A stretch of DNA of 64,000 nt from Halobellus captivus (GCF_003697845.1 NZ_RDQE01000003.1:22996-86995), one strand, 5' to 3'; shown: positions 26,222 through 35,807, counted from the first letter of the stretch. The notes: generated from the letters alone by a model not told the origin. Made by a program: numbers and translations.

Positions 26222-26375
26222 CGCTTGGTCGAGGATCGACGAGTGCGCCGATGAAACCACCGGTGTCGTCCGTCCGGTCGTCCCGTCGATGTCAGCCGTC
26301 CAGTCACCCGATCGTCAGGTCGAGGCGCTCGCCGTCCCCGAGGGACTTTTGTCGATCGGAGCGAGAGGGAACCGC

Positions 26376-29300
26376 ATGGCAACACACTCTGGCGGGTCGG
26401 ACCCCGACCCGCGGGACGGGGGGAATTTCGAGTACACCGGCGGGGAGGTCGAACGCCCCGACCTCGTCGACGCGCTCGACCGGCGCGTCGAGGGGGACGT
26501 GCGGTTCGACGACTACTCGCGCCGACTGTACGCGACCGACGCCTCCGCCTACGAGGTGACGCCGATCGGCGTCGTCCTCCCGGAGTCGACCGCGGACGTG
26601 GCCGCGGTCCACGAGTACTGCTTCGAGGAGGGCATACCGGTGTTGCCGCGCGGCGGCGGCACCTCGCTCGCCGGCCAGACCGTGAACGAGGCGGTCGTTC
26701 TCGACTTCTCCAAGGCGATGGACTCCGTCCTCGACGCCGACCCCGAGGCACGAACCGCCCGCGTTGAGGCCGGCGCGTACGTCGGCGACCTCAACGCGGC
26801 TGTCGAGCCGCACGGCCTGAAGTTCGCGCCCGACCCCGCCTGGCGCGACAAGTCCGCGGTCGGCGGCGCGATCGGCAACAACTCCACCGGTTCGCACTCG
26901 CTGAAGTACGGGAAGACCGACCACTACGTCGAGGAGCTCGAGGTCGTGCTCGCGGACGGGACCGTCACGACCTTCGGGGAGGTCGCGGTCGACGACCTCC
27001 GCGAGTCCGCCGACCCCGAGAGCGACGACCTGCTCCCGCGGATCCACGCCGAGATCGTCCGGATCATCGACGAGGAGGCCGACGCCGTCGACGACCGGTT
27101 CCCGGAGATGAAACGCAACGTCTCCGGCTACAACCTCGACCGGCTTCTCGCGGAGTACCGCGGCGAGTACGGCGAGGCGGGCGTCGTCAACCTCGGCCGG
27201 CTGATCGCCGGCAGCGAGGGGACGCTCGCGACGGTGACCGAGGCGACCGTCTCGCTCGTCGAGATCCCCGAGACGAAGGCGGTCGCGCTTCTCACCTACG
27301 ACGACCTCCTCGACGCGATGGAGGACGTCGCACCGGTCTTAGAACACGACCCGGCTGCCGTCGAGGTGATGGACGACGTGCTGTTGGGACTCGCGGCCGA
27401 CACGCCCGAGTTCGCGGAGGTCGTCGGCATGCTCCCCGACGGAACGGACTCCGTCCTCCTCGTCGAGTTCTACGCGGAGGACGACGAGGCCGGGCGACGG
27501 AAGGTCGCGGACCTCGTCACCGACCGCGTCGACGGCGCGGAGACCGTCGCCGACCCGAGCCCGGACGCCGCGGAGACGACCGCCCAACCCAGGCGGGCCC
27601 TCCACGCCATGGAGGCACACGACGACGAGGAGCGCGCTCGCTTCTGGAAGATGCGTAAATCGGGGCTGCCGATCCTGCTGTCGCGGACCTCCGACGCCAA
27701 GCACATCTCCTTCATCGAGGACTGTGCGATCCCGCCGGAACACCTCCCCGAGTACACCCGCGAGTTCCAGGAGATCCTCGAGGACACCGGCACGTTCGCG
27801 ACGTTCTACGCGCACGCCGGTCCGGGCGTCCTCCACGTCAGGCCGCTGATCGACACGAAGCAGGTCGACGAGGTGGAGACGATGGTCGAGATCGCCGATC
27901 GCGTGACCGACGCGGTCGTCCGCCTCGGCGGCTCCGTCTCCGGCGAACACGGGGACGGCCACGCACGGACGCAGTGGAACCGGAAGCTGTACGGCGACGA
28001 CCTCTGGGAGACGTTCCGCGAGTTGAAGACCGCCTTCGATCCCGACTGGCTTCTCAACCCCGGGAACGTCTGTGGCGACTTCGACATGCGCGAGAACCTC
28101 CGGTTCGACGCCGACTACGAGTTCGACGCCGGCTTCGATCCCGCGATGCAGTGGGACGTCGACAACGGGATGCAGGGGATGGTCGAGCTCTGTCACGGCT
28201 GCGGCGGCTGTCGCGGCCCCCAGGAGACGACGGGCGGCGTGATGTGCCCGACCTTCCGTGCCGCGGAGGAGGAGATCCAGTCGACGCGGGGCCGCGCCAA
28301 CATGCTTCGCGGCGCGATGAACGGGGAACTGCCCGACGACCCCACGGACGACGAGTTCGTCACCGAGGTGATGGACCTCTGTGTGGGCTGTAAGGGGTGT
28401 AAGGTGGACTGTCCGAGCGGCGTCGACATGGCGAAGCTGAAGGCCGAGGTCGAACACGCCCACCACGACGAGCACGGCGCGAGCCTGCGGACGCGGCTGC
28501 TCGGGAAGTTCGAGGACCTCGCGCCGTTGGGCTCGAGGTTCGCCCCGCTGTCGAACCTGCCCGGCAAGCTCCCCGGGGCGGGGCTCGTCCTCGAGAAGAC
28601 GCTCGGAATCGCGCGCGAACGCGACCTCCCGACGTTCCGCTCGGAGAGCCTGGTCGACTGGTTCGAGGCCCGCGGCGGCGCGGGCGTCCCGCGCGAGGCG
28701 GCCGACCGCGAGGTGCTGCTCTTCCCCGACGTGTACACCACCTACACCAACCCGGGAGCGGGCAAGGCCGCGGTTCGCGTGCTGGAGGCCGCGAACTGCC
28801 ACGTGAAGGTTCCGGACGTGAAGGGGAGCGGGCGGCCGCCCCACTCGAAGGGATTGATAGACGAGTCCCGCGCGACCGCCCGCGACACCGTCGAGACGAT
28901 CGCGCCCGACGTCCACGCCGGATGGGACGTGGTGGTCGTCGAGCCGACCGACGCCGTCATGCTCCAGTCCGACTACGCCGACCTGCTCGGCGGCGACGCC
29001 AGCGACGTGCCCGACGAGGACGTCGCCGCGGTCGCCGAGGGGACCTTCGGCGTCATGGAGTACATCGACGCCCTCCGGCTCGACGACGGACTCCCCTTCG
29101 AGGCACCCGGCGAGCGGCTCGCCTATCACGGCCACTGTCATCAGAAGGCCACGAAGAAGGACCACCACGCCGTGGGCGTGCTCCGGCGGGCCGGCTACGG
29201 CGTCGAGCCGCTCGACACCACCTGCTGTGGGATGGCCGGCTCGTTCGGGTACGAGGCCGAGCACTACTCGATGAGCAAGGCGATCGGAGAGGACCTCTTC

Positions 29301-29435
29301 GACCAGGTCGACGGGAGCGACGCTGACGCCGTCGTCGCGCCCGGCGCGTCCTGCAGCACGCAACTGAAGGAACGGGACGCCGCCGCCGAGGAGCCGCCAC
29401 ACCCGATCGAGAAGCTGGCGGCGGCGCTGGCGTAG
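26376..29435 (+). CDS. FAD-linked oxidase fused to Fe-S/CCG subunit (D-lactate or glycolate dehydrogenase type)
   Basis: A 1019-residue fusion. Residues 1-about 550 are the FAD-binding PCMH domain (PVLPRGGGTSLAGQTVNEAVVLD; AVGGAIGNNSTGSHSLKYG) and FAD-oxidase C-terminal domain (YAHAGPGVLHVRP; GSVSGEHGDGHARTQW). Next come two Fe-S motifs, CHGCGGCRGPQ...MCP and CVGCKGCKVDCPSG, then two cysteine-rich CCG-type segments (HGHCHQKA and DTTCCGMAGSFGYE). The architecture oxidises a 2-hydroxy acid (D-lactate, glycolate or D-2-hydroxyglutarate) and feeds the quinone pool; the substrate is not resolved. Monocistronic, with ACTTTTGT at 26345-26352 as the probable TATA box. Confidence 0.92.
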   Translation: MATHSGGSDPDPRDGGNFEYTGGEVERPDLVDALDRRVEGDVRFDDYSRRLYATDASAYEVTPIGVVLPESTADVAAVHEYCFEEGIPVLPRGGGTSLAGQTVNEAVVLDFSKAMDSVLDADPEARTARVEAGAYVGDLNAAVEPHGLKFAPDPAWRDKSAVGGAIGNNSTGSHSLKYGKTDHYVEELEVVLADGTVTTFGEVAVDDLRESADPESDDLLPRIHAEIVRIIDEEADAVDDRFPEMKRNVSGYNLDRLLAEYRGEYGEAGVVNLGRLIAGSEGTLATVTEATVSLVEIPETKAVALLTYDDLLDAMEDVAPVLEHDPAAVEVMDDVLLGLAADTPEFAEVVGMLPDGTDSVLLVEFYAEDDEAGRRKVADLVTDRVDGAETVADPSPDAAETTAQPRRALHAMEAHDDEERARFWKMRKSGLPILLSRTSDAKHISFIEDCAIPPEHLPEYTREFQEILEDTGTFATFYAHAGPGVLHVRPLIDTKQVDEVETMVEIADRVTDAVVRLGGSVSGEHGDGHARTQWNRKLYGDDLWETFRELKTAFDPDWLLNPGNVCGDFDMRENLRFDADYEFDAGFDPAMQWDVDNGMQGMVELCHGCGGCRGPQETTGGVMCPTFRAAEEEIQSTRGRANMLRGAMNGELPDDPTDDEFVTEVMDLCVGCKGCKVDCPSGVDMAKLKAEVEHAHHDEHGASLRTRLLGKFEDLAPLGSRFAPLSNLPGKLPGAGLVLEKTLGIARERDLPTFRSESLVDWFEARGGAGVPREAADREVLLFPDVYTTYTNPGAGKAAVRVLEAANCHVKVPDVKGSGRPPHSKGLIDESRATARDTVETIAPDVHAGWDVVVVEPTDAVMLQSDYADLLGGDASDVPDEDVAAVAEGTFGVMEYIDALRLDDGLPFEAPGERLAYHGHCHQKATKKDHHAVGVLRRAGYGVEPLDTTCCGMAGSFGYEAEHYSMSKAIGEDLFDQVDGSDADAVVAPGASCSTQLKERDAAAEEPPHPIEKLAAALA

Positions 29436-29457
29436 TCGGAACCCGGTCGAACACGGG

Positions 29458-30486
29458 TCAGAACCCGTCCCGATCGGACGCCACGCGGTCGCGGACGCGT
29501 CCGCGACGCCGCTCCAACAGCTCCCGTATTCCCTTTCCCGGACCGCCCTCTATCGGCCAGCCCCTCGTTCGCCACGCGGGAGGCTCCGGCGAGAACTCGG
29601 GACACGAGCCCGAACACTCCCGGACGGTGGGGCATCGACCTTTCGCCGCACAGTGGGGAACGAGCGCCCGCCCGGCACGCCGGAGTTCGAAGTGCCGGCA
29701 GTCCGGGCGCATCGTGTCGTGATAGGAGCGCCACCCCTTGCCGTAGGCCCGCTCCGCTATCTCCAGCCGGCGGGTGACCGTCTCCGGGTCGCGACCTCCA
29801 GGATCGCCCGGTGCGAGGTCGCTCGGCAGCCAGTCAACGGCCGCGGCGGTCTCGTCGACGGCGAACCCGTCCGTCCGAGTTTCCTCGACGGCGAATCCCG
29901 TGGTCAGGATGCCCGCCTCGACCGGCATCGACCGGAGCAGTGCGGGCTCGACCCGGTCGCCGGTCGCCTCCGTCGCGAGCCACACCTCGTCCGCGAGGGC
30001 GGTCTCGACGTCGTGGGCGAGCTGGTCGGCGAGCGCGTCCGCCGCCGACCGGTCGAGATCGGGTTTGTTCTCGATGGCGACGATCCGTTCGACCCAGTCC
30101 GGATACGGTCCGATCCGACGGATCTCGATTCGATTGCCCCGTCGCCGTTTCTCTATCAGGTCCCGTCCCGCGGCCCGGTGGACCGCCTGCCTGACGTAGC
30201 GCCACGGATACCCCGGGTCGGGGAGCGCGTCGCGGTACCACTCCCAGCCCTCCGGCGCGTCCCGGACGACGTGGAGGAGGTCCGAGTCGAGACTCCGATC
30301 GCCGAAGGCCCGTCGCGCGGCGAACGCCTCCGGGTCGACCTCTATCACGACGGTGTCCCAGCGCCGCCGCTGCGTTCCGAGCTGTCGGGAGACTATCTCC
30401 GCTCGGGGGTCCGCTCCCGGATACCACGCCAGCTCGGCGTACCGACAGACGAGCAGCTCGTAGCCGAACTCGGAGTCCGGGATCAC
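29458..30486 (-). CDS. Haloarchaeal DUF5787-like protein; possible PD-(D/E)XK nuclease with Cys cluster
   Basis: A 342-residue protein starting at GTG 30486. An N-terminal segment WDTVVIEVDP (residues 43-52), a winged-helix-like stretch with basic face (residues 95-125), and IVAIENKPDL (135-144) give a D...ExK pattern of the PD-(D/E)XK fold. The C-terminus has five cysteines at 263, 279, 285, 291 and 295, spaced like a metal or Fe-S cluster. There is also a short internal repeat GFAVEET/GFAVDET (197-213). I recall the family as DUF5787, uncharacterised; nuclease activity is my inference. Confidence 0.75.
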   Translation of the reverse strand: MIPDSEFGYELLVCRYAELAWYPGADPRAEIVSRQLGTQRRRWDTVVIEVDPEAFAARRAFGDRSLDSDLLHVVRDAPEGWEWYRDALPDPGYPWRYVRQAVHRAAGRDLIEKRRRGNRIEIRRIGPYPDWVERIVAIENKPDLDRSAADALADQLAHDVETALADEVWLATEATGDRVEPALLRSMPVEAGILTTGFAVEETRTDGFAVDETAAAVDWLPSDLAPGDPGGRDPETVTRRLEIAERAYGKGWRSYHDTMRPDCRHFELRRAGRALVPHCAAKGRCPTVRECSGSCPEFSPEPPAWRTRGWPIEGGPGKGIRELLERRRGRVRDRVASDRDGF

Positions 30487-30555
30487 GGGCGTCGGCGTCG
30501 CCGCCGTGGACGACGCGTTCGTCCGGGGCGGGTCGATGCCACCGTCACCGTCGCC

Positions 30556-31002
30556 TCAGACGTAGCCGTCGTCGGCCTCCTTCTGGAGTTCGTCGAGGTA
30601 CTCGTGGGCCTCCTCGAGGATCTCCCGCGGGCCGTCCTGGGTGATCGTGTTGATCGCCTGGTCGTAATCGCGCCACTGGAGGTCGCGGTGCTCCTTCGAG
30701 AGCTCCGCGCTCGCCTCGAACGAGCGGGCGATGAACAGATGGACCGTCTTGTGGATCGTCTTCCCTCCAGCCTCGAACACGTAGTCGTACTCCCGACGGA
30801 AGCCGTCGATGAGGCGGAAATCGTCGATCCCCGCCTCCTCGGACACCTCCCGTATTGCCGTCTGCTGGAGCTCCTCGTCGCCTTCGATCCCGCCTTTGGG
30901 GAACTCCCAGTCCCCCGGTCGGCTCTTCAGGAGCAAGTACTCCCGTTCGCCGCGGGTATCGCGGAAGAGGATGGCTCCGGAACTGGTCGCTTCGACCGTC
31001 AT
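30556..31002 (-). CDS. Nudix hydrolase, Ap4A-hydrolase-like
   Basis: A 148-residue protein with the Nudix box GGIEGDEELQQTAIREVSEEAGI and the preceding WEFPKG, which is characteristic of asymmetric diadenosine tetraphosphatases (WxxPKG). It probably degrades Ap4A and related dinucleotides. Start ATG 31002 follows a minus-strand TTTACTGG at 31021-31028. The stop lies 70 bases from the start of the downstream DUF5787-like gene, so cotranscription is possible. Confidence 0.9.
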   Translation of the reverse strand: MTVEATSSGAILFRDTRGEREYLLLKSRPGDWEFPKGGIEGDEELQQTAIREVSEEAGIDDFRLIDGFRREYDYVFEAGGKTIHKTVHLFIARSFEASAELSKEHRDLQWRDYDQAINTITQDGPREILEEAHEYLDELQKEADDGYV

Positions 31003-31183
31003 TAGCCTCAGGTAAGCAACCACCAGTAAAGAGGGTGTCGGAATTGCCGGTTCCGAGCTCCTTTCGAGCGTTCTCGACCGATCTGCACGGTTCCGTCGAA
31101 ACCCTCGCTCGATGACGTGAGCGCCGTCGTCCAGTAGATGTGTTTTTACGCCTCGGGGAACCATTCACCCACGACCCCCAGCC

Positions 31184-31516
31184 ATGACCTTCGTCACGAA
31201 ACTCTCCTTCGCCTCCGGCGACCGCGACGTGCTCGCCGAGACCGTCCAGGACCTCAAAGACACCCTCGAACGGAAGGGCGCGGAGTGTAAGGGCCCGCAC
31301 GCCTCCCCGCCCGAGACCGTCAGCGTTCCCCAGTACAAACGCCTCCGTGCCGGCGACGAGTTCTCGCCGTGGCGGTACGACGTGTACACGCGGTCGATGG
31401 AGATCCACGGCGCGGACGACGTCGCCCGCGACGTCGTCGGCCGCGACTTCCCGGACTCGATCCACGTCGAGGTCGAGGTCGACCGGAAGAAGCCGCTCGG
31501 GCACCGCCGCGATTGA
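31184..31516 (+). CDS. uS10/mL48 family ribosomal-protein-like protein
   Basis: A 110-residue protein with the uS10 fold: an N-terminal strand TFVTKLSFASGDRDVL, helix AETVQDLKDTLERKGAECKGPHASPPETVSV, then SPWRYDVYTRSMEIHG and a C-terminal strand DSIHVEVEVDRKKPLG. The true archaeal S10 (gene rps10, next to tef1A) is a different, longer-conserved protein, so this is a paralogue. Its role, ribosomal or regulatory, is unknown. TTTTTACG at 31143-31150 suggests a very short leader. Confidence 0.8.
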   Translation: MTFVTKLSFASGDRDVLAETVQDLKDTLERKGAECKGPHASPPETVSVPQYKRLRAGDEFSPWRYDVYTRSMEIHGADDVARDVVGRDFPDSIHVEVEVDRKKPLGHRRD

Positions 31517-31617
31517 ACCGCCGTCGTTGCGCCCGGAACTCGACCTCTCCTTCCGCCGAAGGGGGCGACGCCGACCGCCACTCGACCTTTTAATATGTCC
31601 GGCAGTCATCGGAACGC

Positions 31618-32898
31618 ATGAGCGTCCAAACCGACGACGAGTACAGCGAGTTCCGACGCGACCTCCATCGACACCCCGAGCCCGCGTGGTGTGAGTTCTA
31701 CACCACTGCCCGGATCGTCGAGGCACTCCGCGAGCGCGACCTCGACGCGCTTCACGTCGGGCCCGACGCGCTCGAGGAGGAGTCCCGACGGAACGTCCCC
31801 GACGACGAGGAGCTCGCGAAGTGGACCGACCGCGCCCGCGAGGCCGGCGCGGACCCCGATATCCTCGCACGACTCGAGGGAGGATACACCGGCTGCGTCG
31901 CGGTCGCGGAGCGTGGCGACGGCCCGGTCGTCGGTCTCAGAGTCGACATCGACGGATTGCCGATCCTCGAGTCGGACGACGACGACCACGCGCCGGTCGC
32001 GGAGGGCTTCCGCTCGGAGAACGAGGGGTACATGCACGCCTGCGGACACGACTCGCACGCGACCATCGGCCTCGGCGTGCTCGACGCGGTCCTCGACTCC
32101 GACTTCTCGGGCACGCTCAAGGTGTTCTTCCAGCCCGGCGAGGAGAAGATCGTGGGTGGGAAGCCGATGGCCGAATCCGGTCTCCTCGACGACGTCGACT
32201 ACTTCTATGCGGTCCACATCGGGCTCGACCATCCGTCGGGCGAGGTCGTGAGCGGGATCGACGGCTTCCTCGCGGTGAGACACTTCCTCGCGGAGTTCGA
32301 GGGCGAGCCGTCCCACGCGGGCGCGCGCCCCGAGAAGGGTCGGAACACGGTTCAGGCGATGGCGGCGGCGATACAGAACCTCTACTCGATCCCGCGGCAC
32401 GCCGACGGCGCGACCCGGGTAAACGCCGGGCTCGTCGGCGGCGGGACGGCGACGAACATCATTCCCGAGGAGTCCCACATCGAGGGCGAGGTCCGCGGCG
32501 AGAGCACGGAACTCGCGGACTACATGTTCGACCACGCGGAGCGGATCCTCCACTCGGCGGCGGAGATGCACGACTGCTCGGTCGACGTGGCCACGATGGG
32601 CGGCGCGCCGAGCGCGACGAGCGACGGCGCCCTCTCGGACGTCATCGGCGAGGTCGCCCGCGACGTCGGCGGCGTGACGGGCGTCGTCGAGAGCGCGGAC
32701 CTCGGCGGGAGCGAGGACGCGACCTTCATGATGGACCGCGTCCAGGAGCGCGGCGGGCTCGCCTGCTACGTCGGCGTCGGCACCGACCACCCCGGCGGCC
32801 ACCACACCTCGACGTTCGACGTCGTCGAGAGCGACATCGGGATCGGGATCGACGTGCTCTCGGCGGCGATCCGGAAGGTCGCCGAGACGCGACCCTGA
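31618..32898 (+). CDS. M20 family amidohydrolase (AbgB/HipO-like)
   Basis: A 426-residue zinc amidohydrolase. The M20D motif MHACGHDSHATIGLG carries metal ligands, followed by FQPGEEKIVGG and the later dimerisation domain (PSHAGARPEKGRNTV) and TDHPGGHHTSTFDV at the C-terminus. Relatives hydrolyse N-acyl or p-aminobenzoyl-glutamate amides and indole-acetyl amino acids. An insertion near residues 40-80 (EEESRRNVPDDEELAKW) is typical of haloarchaeal members. CTTTTAATA at about 31587-31595 is a well-placed TATA box. Confidence 0.9.
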   Translation: MSVQTDDEYSEFRRDLHRHPEPAWCEFYTTARIVEALRERDLDALHVGPDALEEESRRNVPDDEELAKWTDRAREAGADPDILARLEGGYTGCVAVAERGDGPVVGLRVDIDGLPILESDDDDHAPVAEGFRSENEGYMHACGHDSHATIGLGVLDAVLDSDFSGTLKVFFQPGEEKIVGGKPMAESGLLDDVDYFYAVHIGLDHPSGEVVSGIDGFLAVRHFLAEFEGEPSHAGARPEKGRNTVQAMAAAIQNLYSIPRHADGATRVNAGLVGGGTATNIIPEESHIEGEVRGESTELADYMFDHAERILHSAAEMHDCSVDVATMGGAPSATSDGALSDVIGEVARDVGGVTGVVESADLGGSEDATFMMDRVQERGGLACYVGVGTDHPGGHHTSTFDVVESDIGIGIDVLSAAIRKVAETRP

Positions 32899-32992
32899 AG
32901 CGGGCGAGCGCGCCGACTTCGGCCTGCCGAGCGCGCCGGCAGGGACTTCGCCCGACGGTAGGTTTAGGCGGCCGCAGCCCGTGATCTGGGGC

Positions 32993-33271
32993 ATGGAGGC
33001 CGTCCTCTGTTACGTCCTCACCGGGACCCGAGGCGGCCCGAATCGGGTCCGAATCCTGCGGGCGATAGACGAGCGTCCGCGAAACGCCAATCAGCTTGCC
33101 GAGCGGCTCGATCTGGACTACACGACGGTCCGTCACCATCTCGACGTGTTGCGCGACCACGACGTGATCGAGCGCACCGGAGACGGGTACGGAACGGTGT
33201 ACTACCCGACCGAGGGGACCAGAAACCACTGGGAGGTCGTCGAGGAGATCGCGGACGCCTCCCCGGCGTGA
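32993..33271 (+). CDS. ArsR-like winged-helix transcriptional regulator
   Basis: A 92-residue protein beginning MEAVLCYVLTGTRGGPNRVR. The winged helix is clear: ILRAIDERPRNANQLAERL, then recognition helix DYTTVRHHLDVLRDHDVIER and the wing GDGYGTVYYPTE. Target and effector are unknown. A GGTTTAGGC at about 32960-32968 lies 25-33 bases upstream of ATG 32993, which I prefer to a GTG 12 bases upstream. It is convergent with the aldo/keto reductase gene. Confidence 0.88.
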   Translation: MEAVLCYVLTGTRGGPNRVRILRAIDERPRNANQLAERLDLDYTTVRHHLDVLRDHDVIERTGDGYGTVYYPTEGTRNHWEVVEEIADASPA

Positions 33272-33335
33272 CCCGGCGGGCAGCGCACGGGACGGAGCGG
33301 GACTCGGATACGAATCAGGAGGACCGGAGACCGGA

Positions 33336-34238
33336 CTACGGCGCGGGCACGGGGGAATCGTTGTCTCCCGCGCGCTCGCGCAGTTCGGCCCGTTCCTCCT
33401 CGGTCATCGGTTCGTAGTTCCGTGCCGCCTCCAAGATCGCGGGCAGGAGTTCGGGGTCGCCCGCGCTCGGAATGGAGGTCATGCCGTGTGACAGGGCGAA
33501 CCGAAGACATTCTTCGAGTTCGGTCGCCGTGTCGTAGGGCTCGTACCACGTGTCGTAGGGCCGCTCTTCGGCCGGCAGGTCCTCGGGCCACGGCTGCTTC
33601 GCGAAGCCCTTGATACACAACGTCCCGAGCCCCTCCTCCTCGGCGAGGTCGAGGACGGACCCGTAGTCGTACTCCGGCCCGTCCTTCGCTGCCAGCGTGT
33701 AGTTGAACGGGAACATCACGGTTTCCAGTTCGTCGATGCGCTTTATCGCGGTACGGATGAGGCTCGGATCGCCGTGGCTGGTCAGCCCGATGTGGTCGAT
33801 GAGGCCCTCCTCTTTCGCCTCGACGAACGCCCGTAACGCACCCGGATCGTGGTCCCCCTGTGCCATCTCCGGTGAATAGTCGCCCGTGATGGCGTCGAGT
33901 TCGTCGTATCGGGTGACCGCGTGGAACTGGTAGAGGTCGATCTCGTCGACGCCCAACCGGTCGAGCGACCTGTGGAGTTCCCCCCAGGCGCCGTAGTAGG
34001 TCCGTTCCTGTGTTTTACAGCCGAGGAAGACCTCGTCCCGGTGTTCGTTCAACTTGGGGGCGAGTTTCACCTCGGCGTCGCCGTAGGTCGGGGCGACGTC
34101 GAAGTGGTTGACGCCGGCGTCGACGGCCTCCTCGACCATCGCGTCGGCCCGCTCCTGTTCGACGTAATTCAACGCGATGGTGCCGTACGTCAGGACGCTG
34201 CTCTCGTGGCCGGTGTCGCCGAGTGGACGGGTCTCCAT
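33336..34238 (-). CDS. Aldo/keto reductase family oxidoreductase
   Basis: A 300-residue TIM-barrel protein. The AKR tetrad is recognisable: Asp and Tyr in FDVAPTYGDAE, Lys in LGCKTQERTY and His in YQFHAVTRYD. Downstream LIDHIGLTSHGDPS and FPFNYTLAA follow the family layout. It should reduce aldehydes or ketones using NAD(P)H; the substrate is unknown. A minus-strand GATTAAGGC at 34259-34267 is the probable promoter. Confidence 0.92.
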   Translation of the reverse strand: METRPLGDTGHESSVLTYGTIALNYVEQERADAMVEEAVDAGVNHFDVAPTYGDAEVKLAPKLNEHRDEVFLGCKTQERTYYGAWGELHRSLDRLGVDEIDLYQFHAVTRYDELDAITGDYSPEMAQGDHDPGALRAFVEAKEEGLIDHIGLTSHGDPSLIRTAIKRIDELETVMFPFNYTLAAKDGPEYDYGSVLDLAEEEGLGTLCIKGFAKQPWPEDLPAEERPYDTWYEPYDTATELEECLRFALSHGMTSIPSAGDPELLPAILEAARNYEPMTEEERAELRERAGDNDSPVPAP

Positions 34239-34303
34239 ACGGTACCAGTGGCGCGTTCCGCCTTAATCCCCAGCCACGGTCCAGACCGGCGAGGACAGCC
34301 TCC

Positions 34304-35674
34304 TCAGTACTTCGGCTCCGCGCCGGTCGTCTCGTAGATCCGGTCCATGATCGCGTCGCGCTCGCGGGTCCAGTTGGCCATCGCGGCGGGGCTCGTCGGA
34401 TACGACTCGTAGTGGGAGAGCAGCTCGTCCGCCAGCGACTTCGTCTGATAGAAGTTCCGGATGGTCCCCCAGTAGCCGAAGCTCTTGACCGCGGCCTTCA
34501 GCTTCAGGCCGAACGACATCGACGTCGACCCCTCGTACAGCGCCTCCGCGAGCTTCTCGCCCGGCAACGACGCGAGAAGCCCCATCAGGTCGTCGACGTC
34601 GACCGCGGTCGAGAGAACGTTGTACACGTCGAGCCCGGCGTATCGCCCGCCGAAGTGGTCCATCACGCGCGTGTTGTATCGCCAGAGGTTCTCCTCGCTC
34701 ACGTCGCCGTCGGAGACGGCCTTGACCGCCTGCTCGCCGGCGTACTTCCCGGCGTAGGCCGCGCCGGCGATCCCGCCGCCCGTCGTCGGGTTCACGTGGC
34801 CGGCCGCGTCGCCGACGGCCATGTAGCCGGGCGCGACCGCCGAGTCGTACGGTCGCCGCGTCGGCAGCGCGGCTCCGAGCTTGTCGCGCACCTCCGCGCC
34901 CTCGAACTCCGGCCGGTCCCGGAGGTCGCGTTTCAGCGCCTCGACCAGCTTCATCGGCTCCTCGTTCATCTGGAAGCCGAGCCCGGCGTTGATCTCCGTC
35001 GACGTCCGCGGGAAGTACCAGAGGTACCCCGCGGCGCGGTCGGTCGGCTTGAACACGAGCGCGTCGTCCCACTCGACGGGCTCCGGCACCTCGACGATCT
35101 CGCGATAGGCCGAACAGAACTGCGAGTACCGGACGTTCGTGTCGAAGGTGGTCCCCTCGAAGTCGGCCTTGTCCTGCAGCAGCGAGAGCGAGCCCGCCCC
35201 GTCGACCACGAGGTCGGCCTCGTAGGTCACTCGGTCGCCACGACGCGCCGCGTCGAGCCCGGTCACGCGGCCGTCCTCGGCCTGCCGTACGTCGTTGACG
35301 ACGGTGTCGTAGTGGAAGTCGACGCCCGCGTCGGCGGTCGCCTCGATGATCCGCCGGCCGTACTCCCAGCGGTCGATGACGGCGAGCTCGCCGGGAACCG
35401 GGATGTCGAGGACGGTGTCCTCCTTGGGGATCTCGAACCGTCCGTGGTCGACGCCGGTGTTCGTGAACGCCGGCTCCAGCCGCTCTTTGGGGATCGCCTC
35501 CGGGAACTCGTCGGCTCCCTTCAGGGCGTCGCCGCAGGCGATGTGGCCCGCCTCCTCCTCGTCCTTTCGCTCGAGGACGGCGACGTCGAGCCCCTCGTTC
35601 GCGATCGTCGTGGCGGCGTAACAGCCGGCGGTACCCGCGCCCGCCACGACGACGTCGTACTCGTCGATGCTCAT
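34304..35674 (-). CDS. Geranylgeranyl reductase family protein
   Basis: A 456-residue flavoprotein. The Rossmann dinucleotide motif VVAGAGTAGCYAATTIA is at the N-terminus; the second FAD motif is GYMAVGDAAGHVNPTTGGGI near residue 290, and IACGDAL contains the conserved Cys found in digeranylgeranylglycerophospholipid reductases. These enzymes saturate the isoprenoid chains of archaeal lipids or of menaquinone. Haloarchaea carry several paralogues, so the exact substrate is uncertain. ATG 35674 follows a minus-strand GAGTTTTGCC at 35698-35707. Confidence 0.9.
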   Translation of the reverse strand: MSIDEYDVVVAGAGTAGCYAATTIANEGLDVAVLERKDEEEAGHIACGDALKGADEFPEAIPKERLEPAFTNTGVDHGRFEIPKEDTVLDIPVPGELAVIDRWEYGRRIIEATADAGVDFHYDTVVNDVRQAEDGRVTGLDAARRGDRVTYEADLVVDGAGSLSLLQDKADFEGTTFDTNVRYSQFCSAYREIVEVPEPVEWDDALVFKPTDRAAGYLWYFPRTSTEINAGLGFQMNEEPMKLVEALKRDLRDRPEFEGAEVRDKLGAALPTRRPYDSAVAPGYMAVGDAAGHVNPTTGGGIAGAAYAGKYAGEQAVKAVSDGDVSEENLWRYNTRVMDHFGGRYAGLDVYNVLSTAVDVDDLMGLLASLPGEKLAEALYEGSTSMSFGLKLKAAVKSFGYWGTIRNFYQTKSLADELLSHYESYPTSPAAMANWTRERDAIMDRIYETTGAEPKY

Positions 35675-35807
35675 TACCGTGTCGTGTCCCGCCGCCGGCA
35701 AAACTCTTTGTTCCCGTTTCGGTCGCGACGACGGCGACGGAATCGTCACGAAGCGAGGATCAGCAGCGACGACGGAACGGCCGGAACGGCCGGAACGGCC
35801 GGAACGG

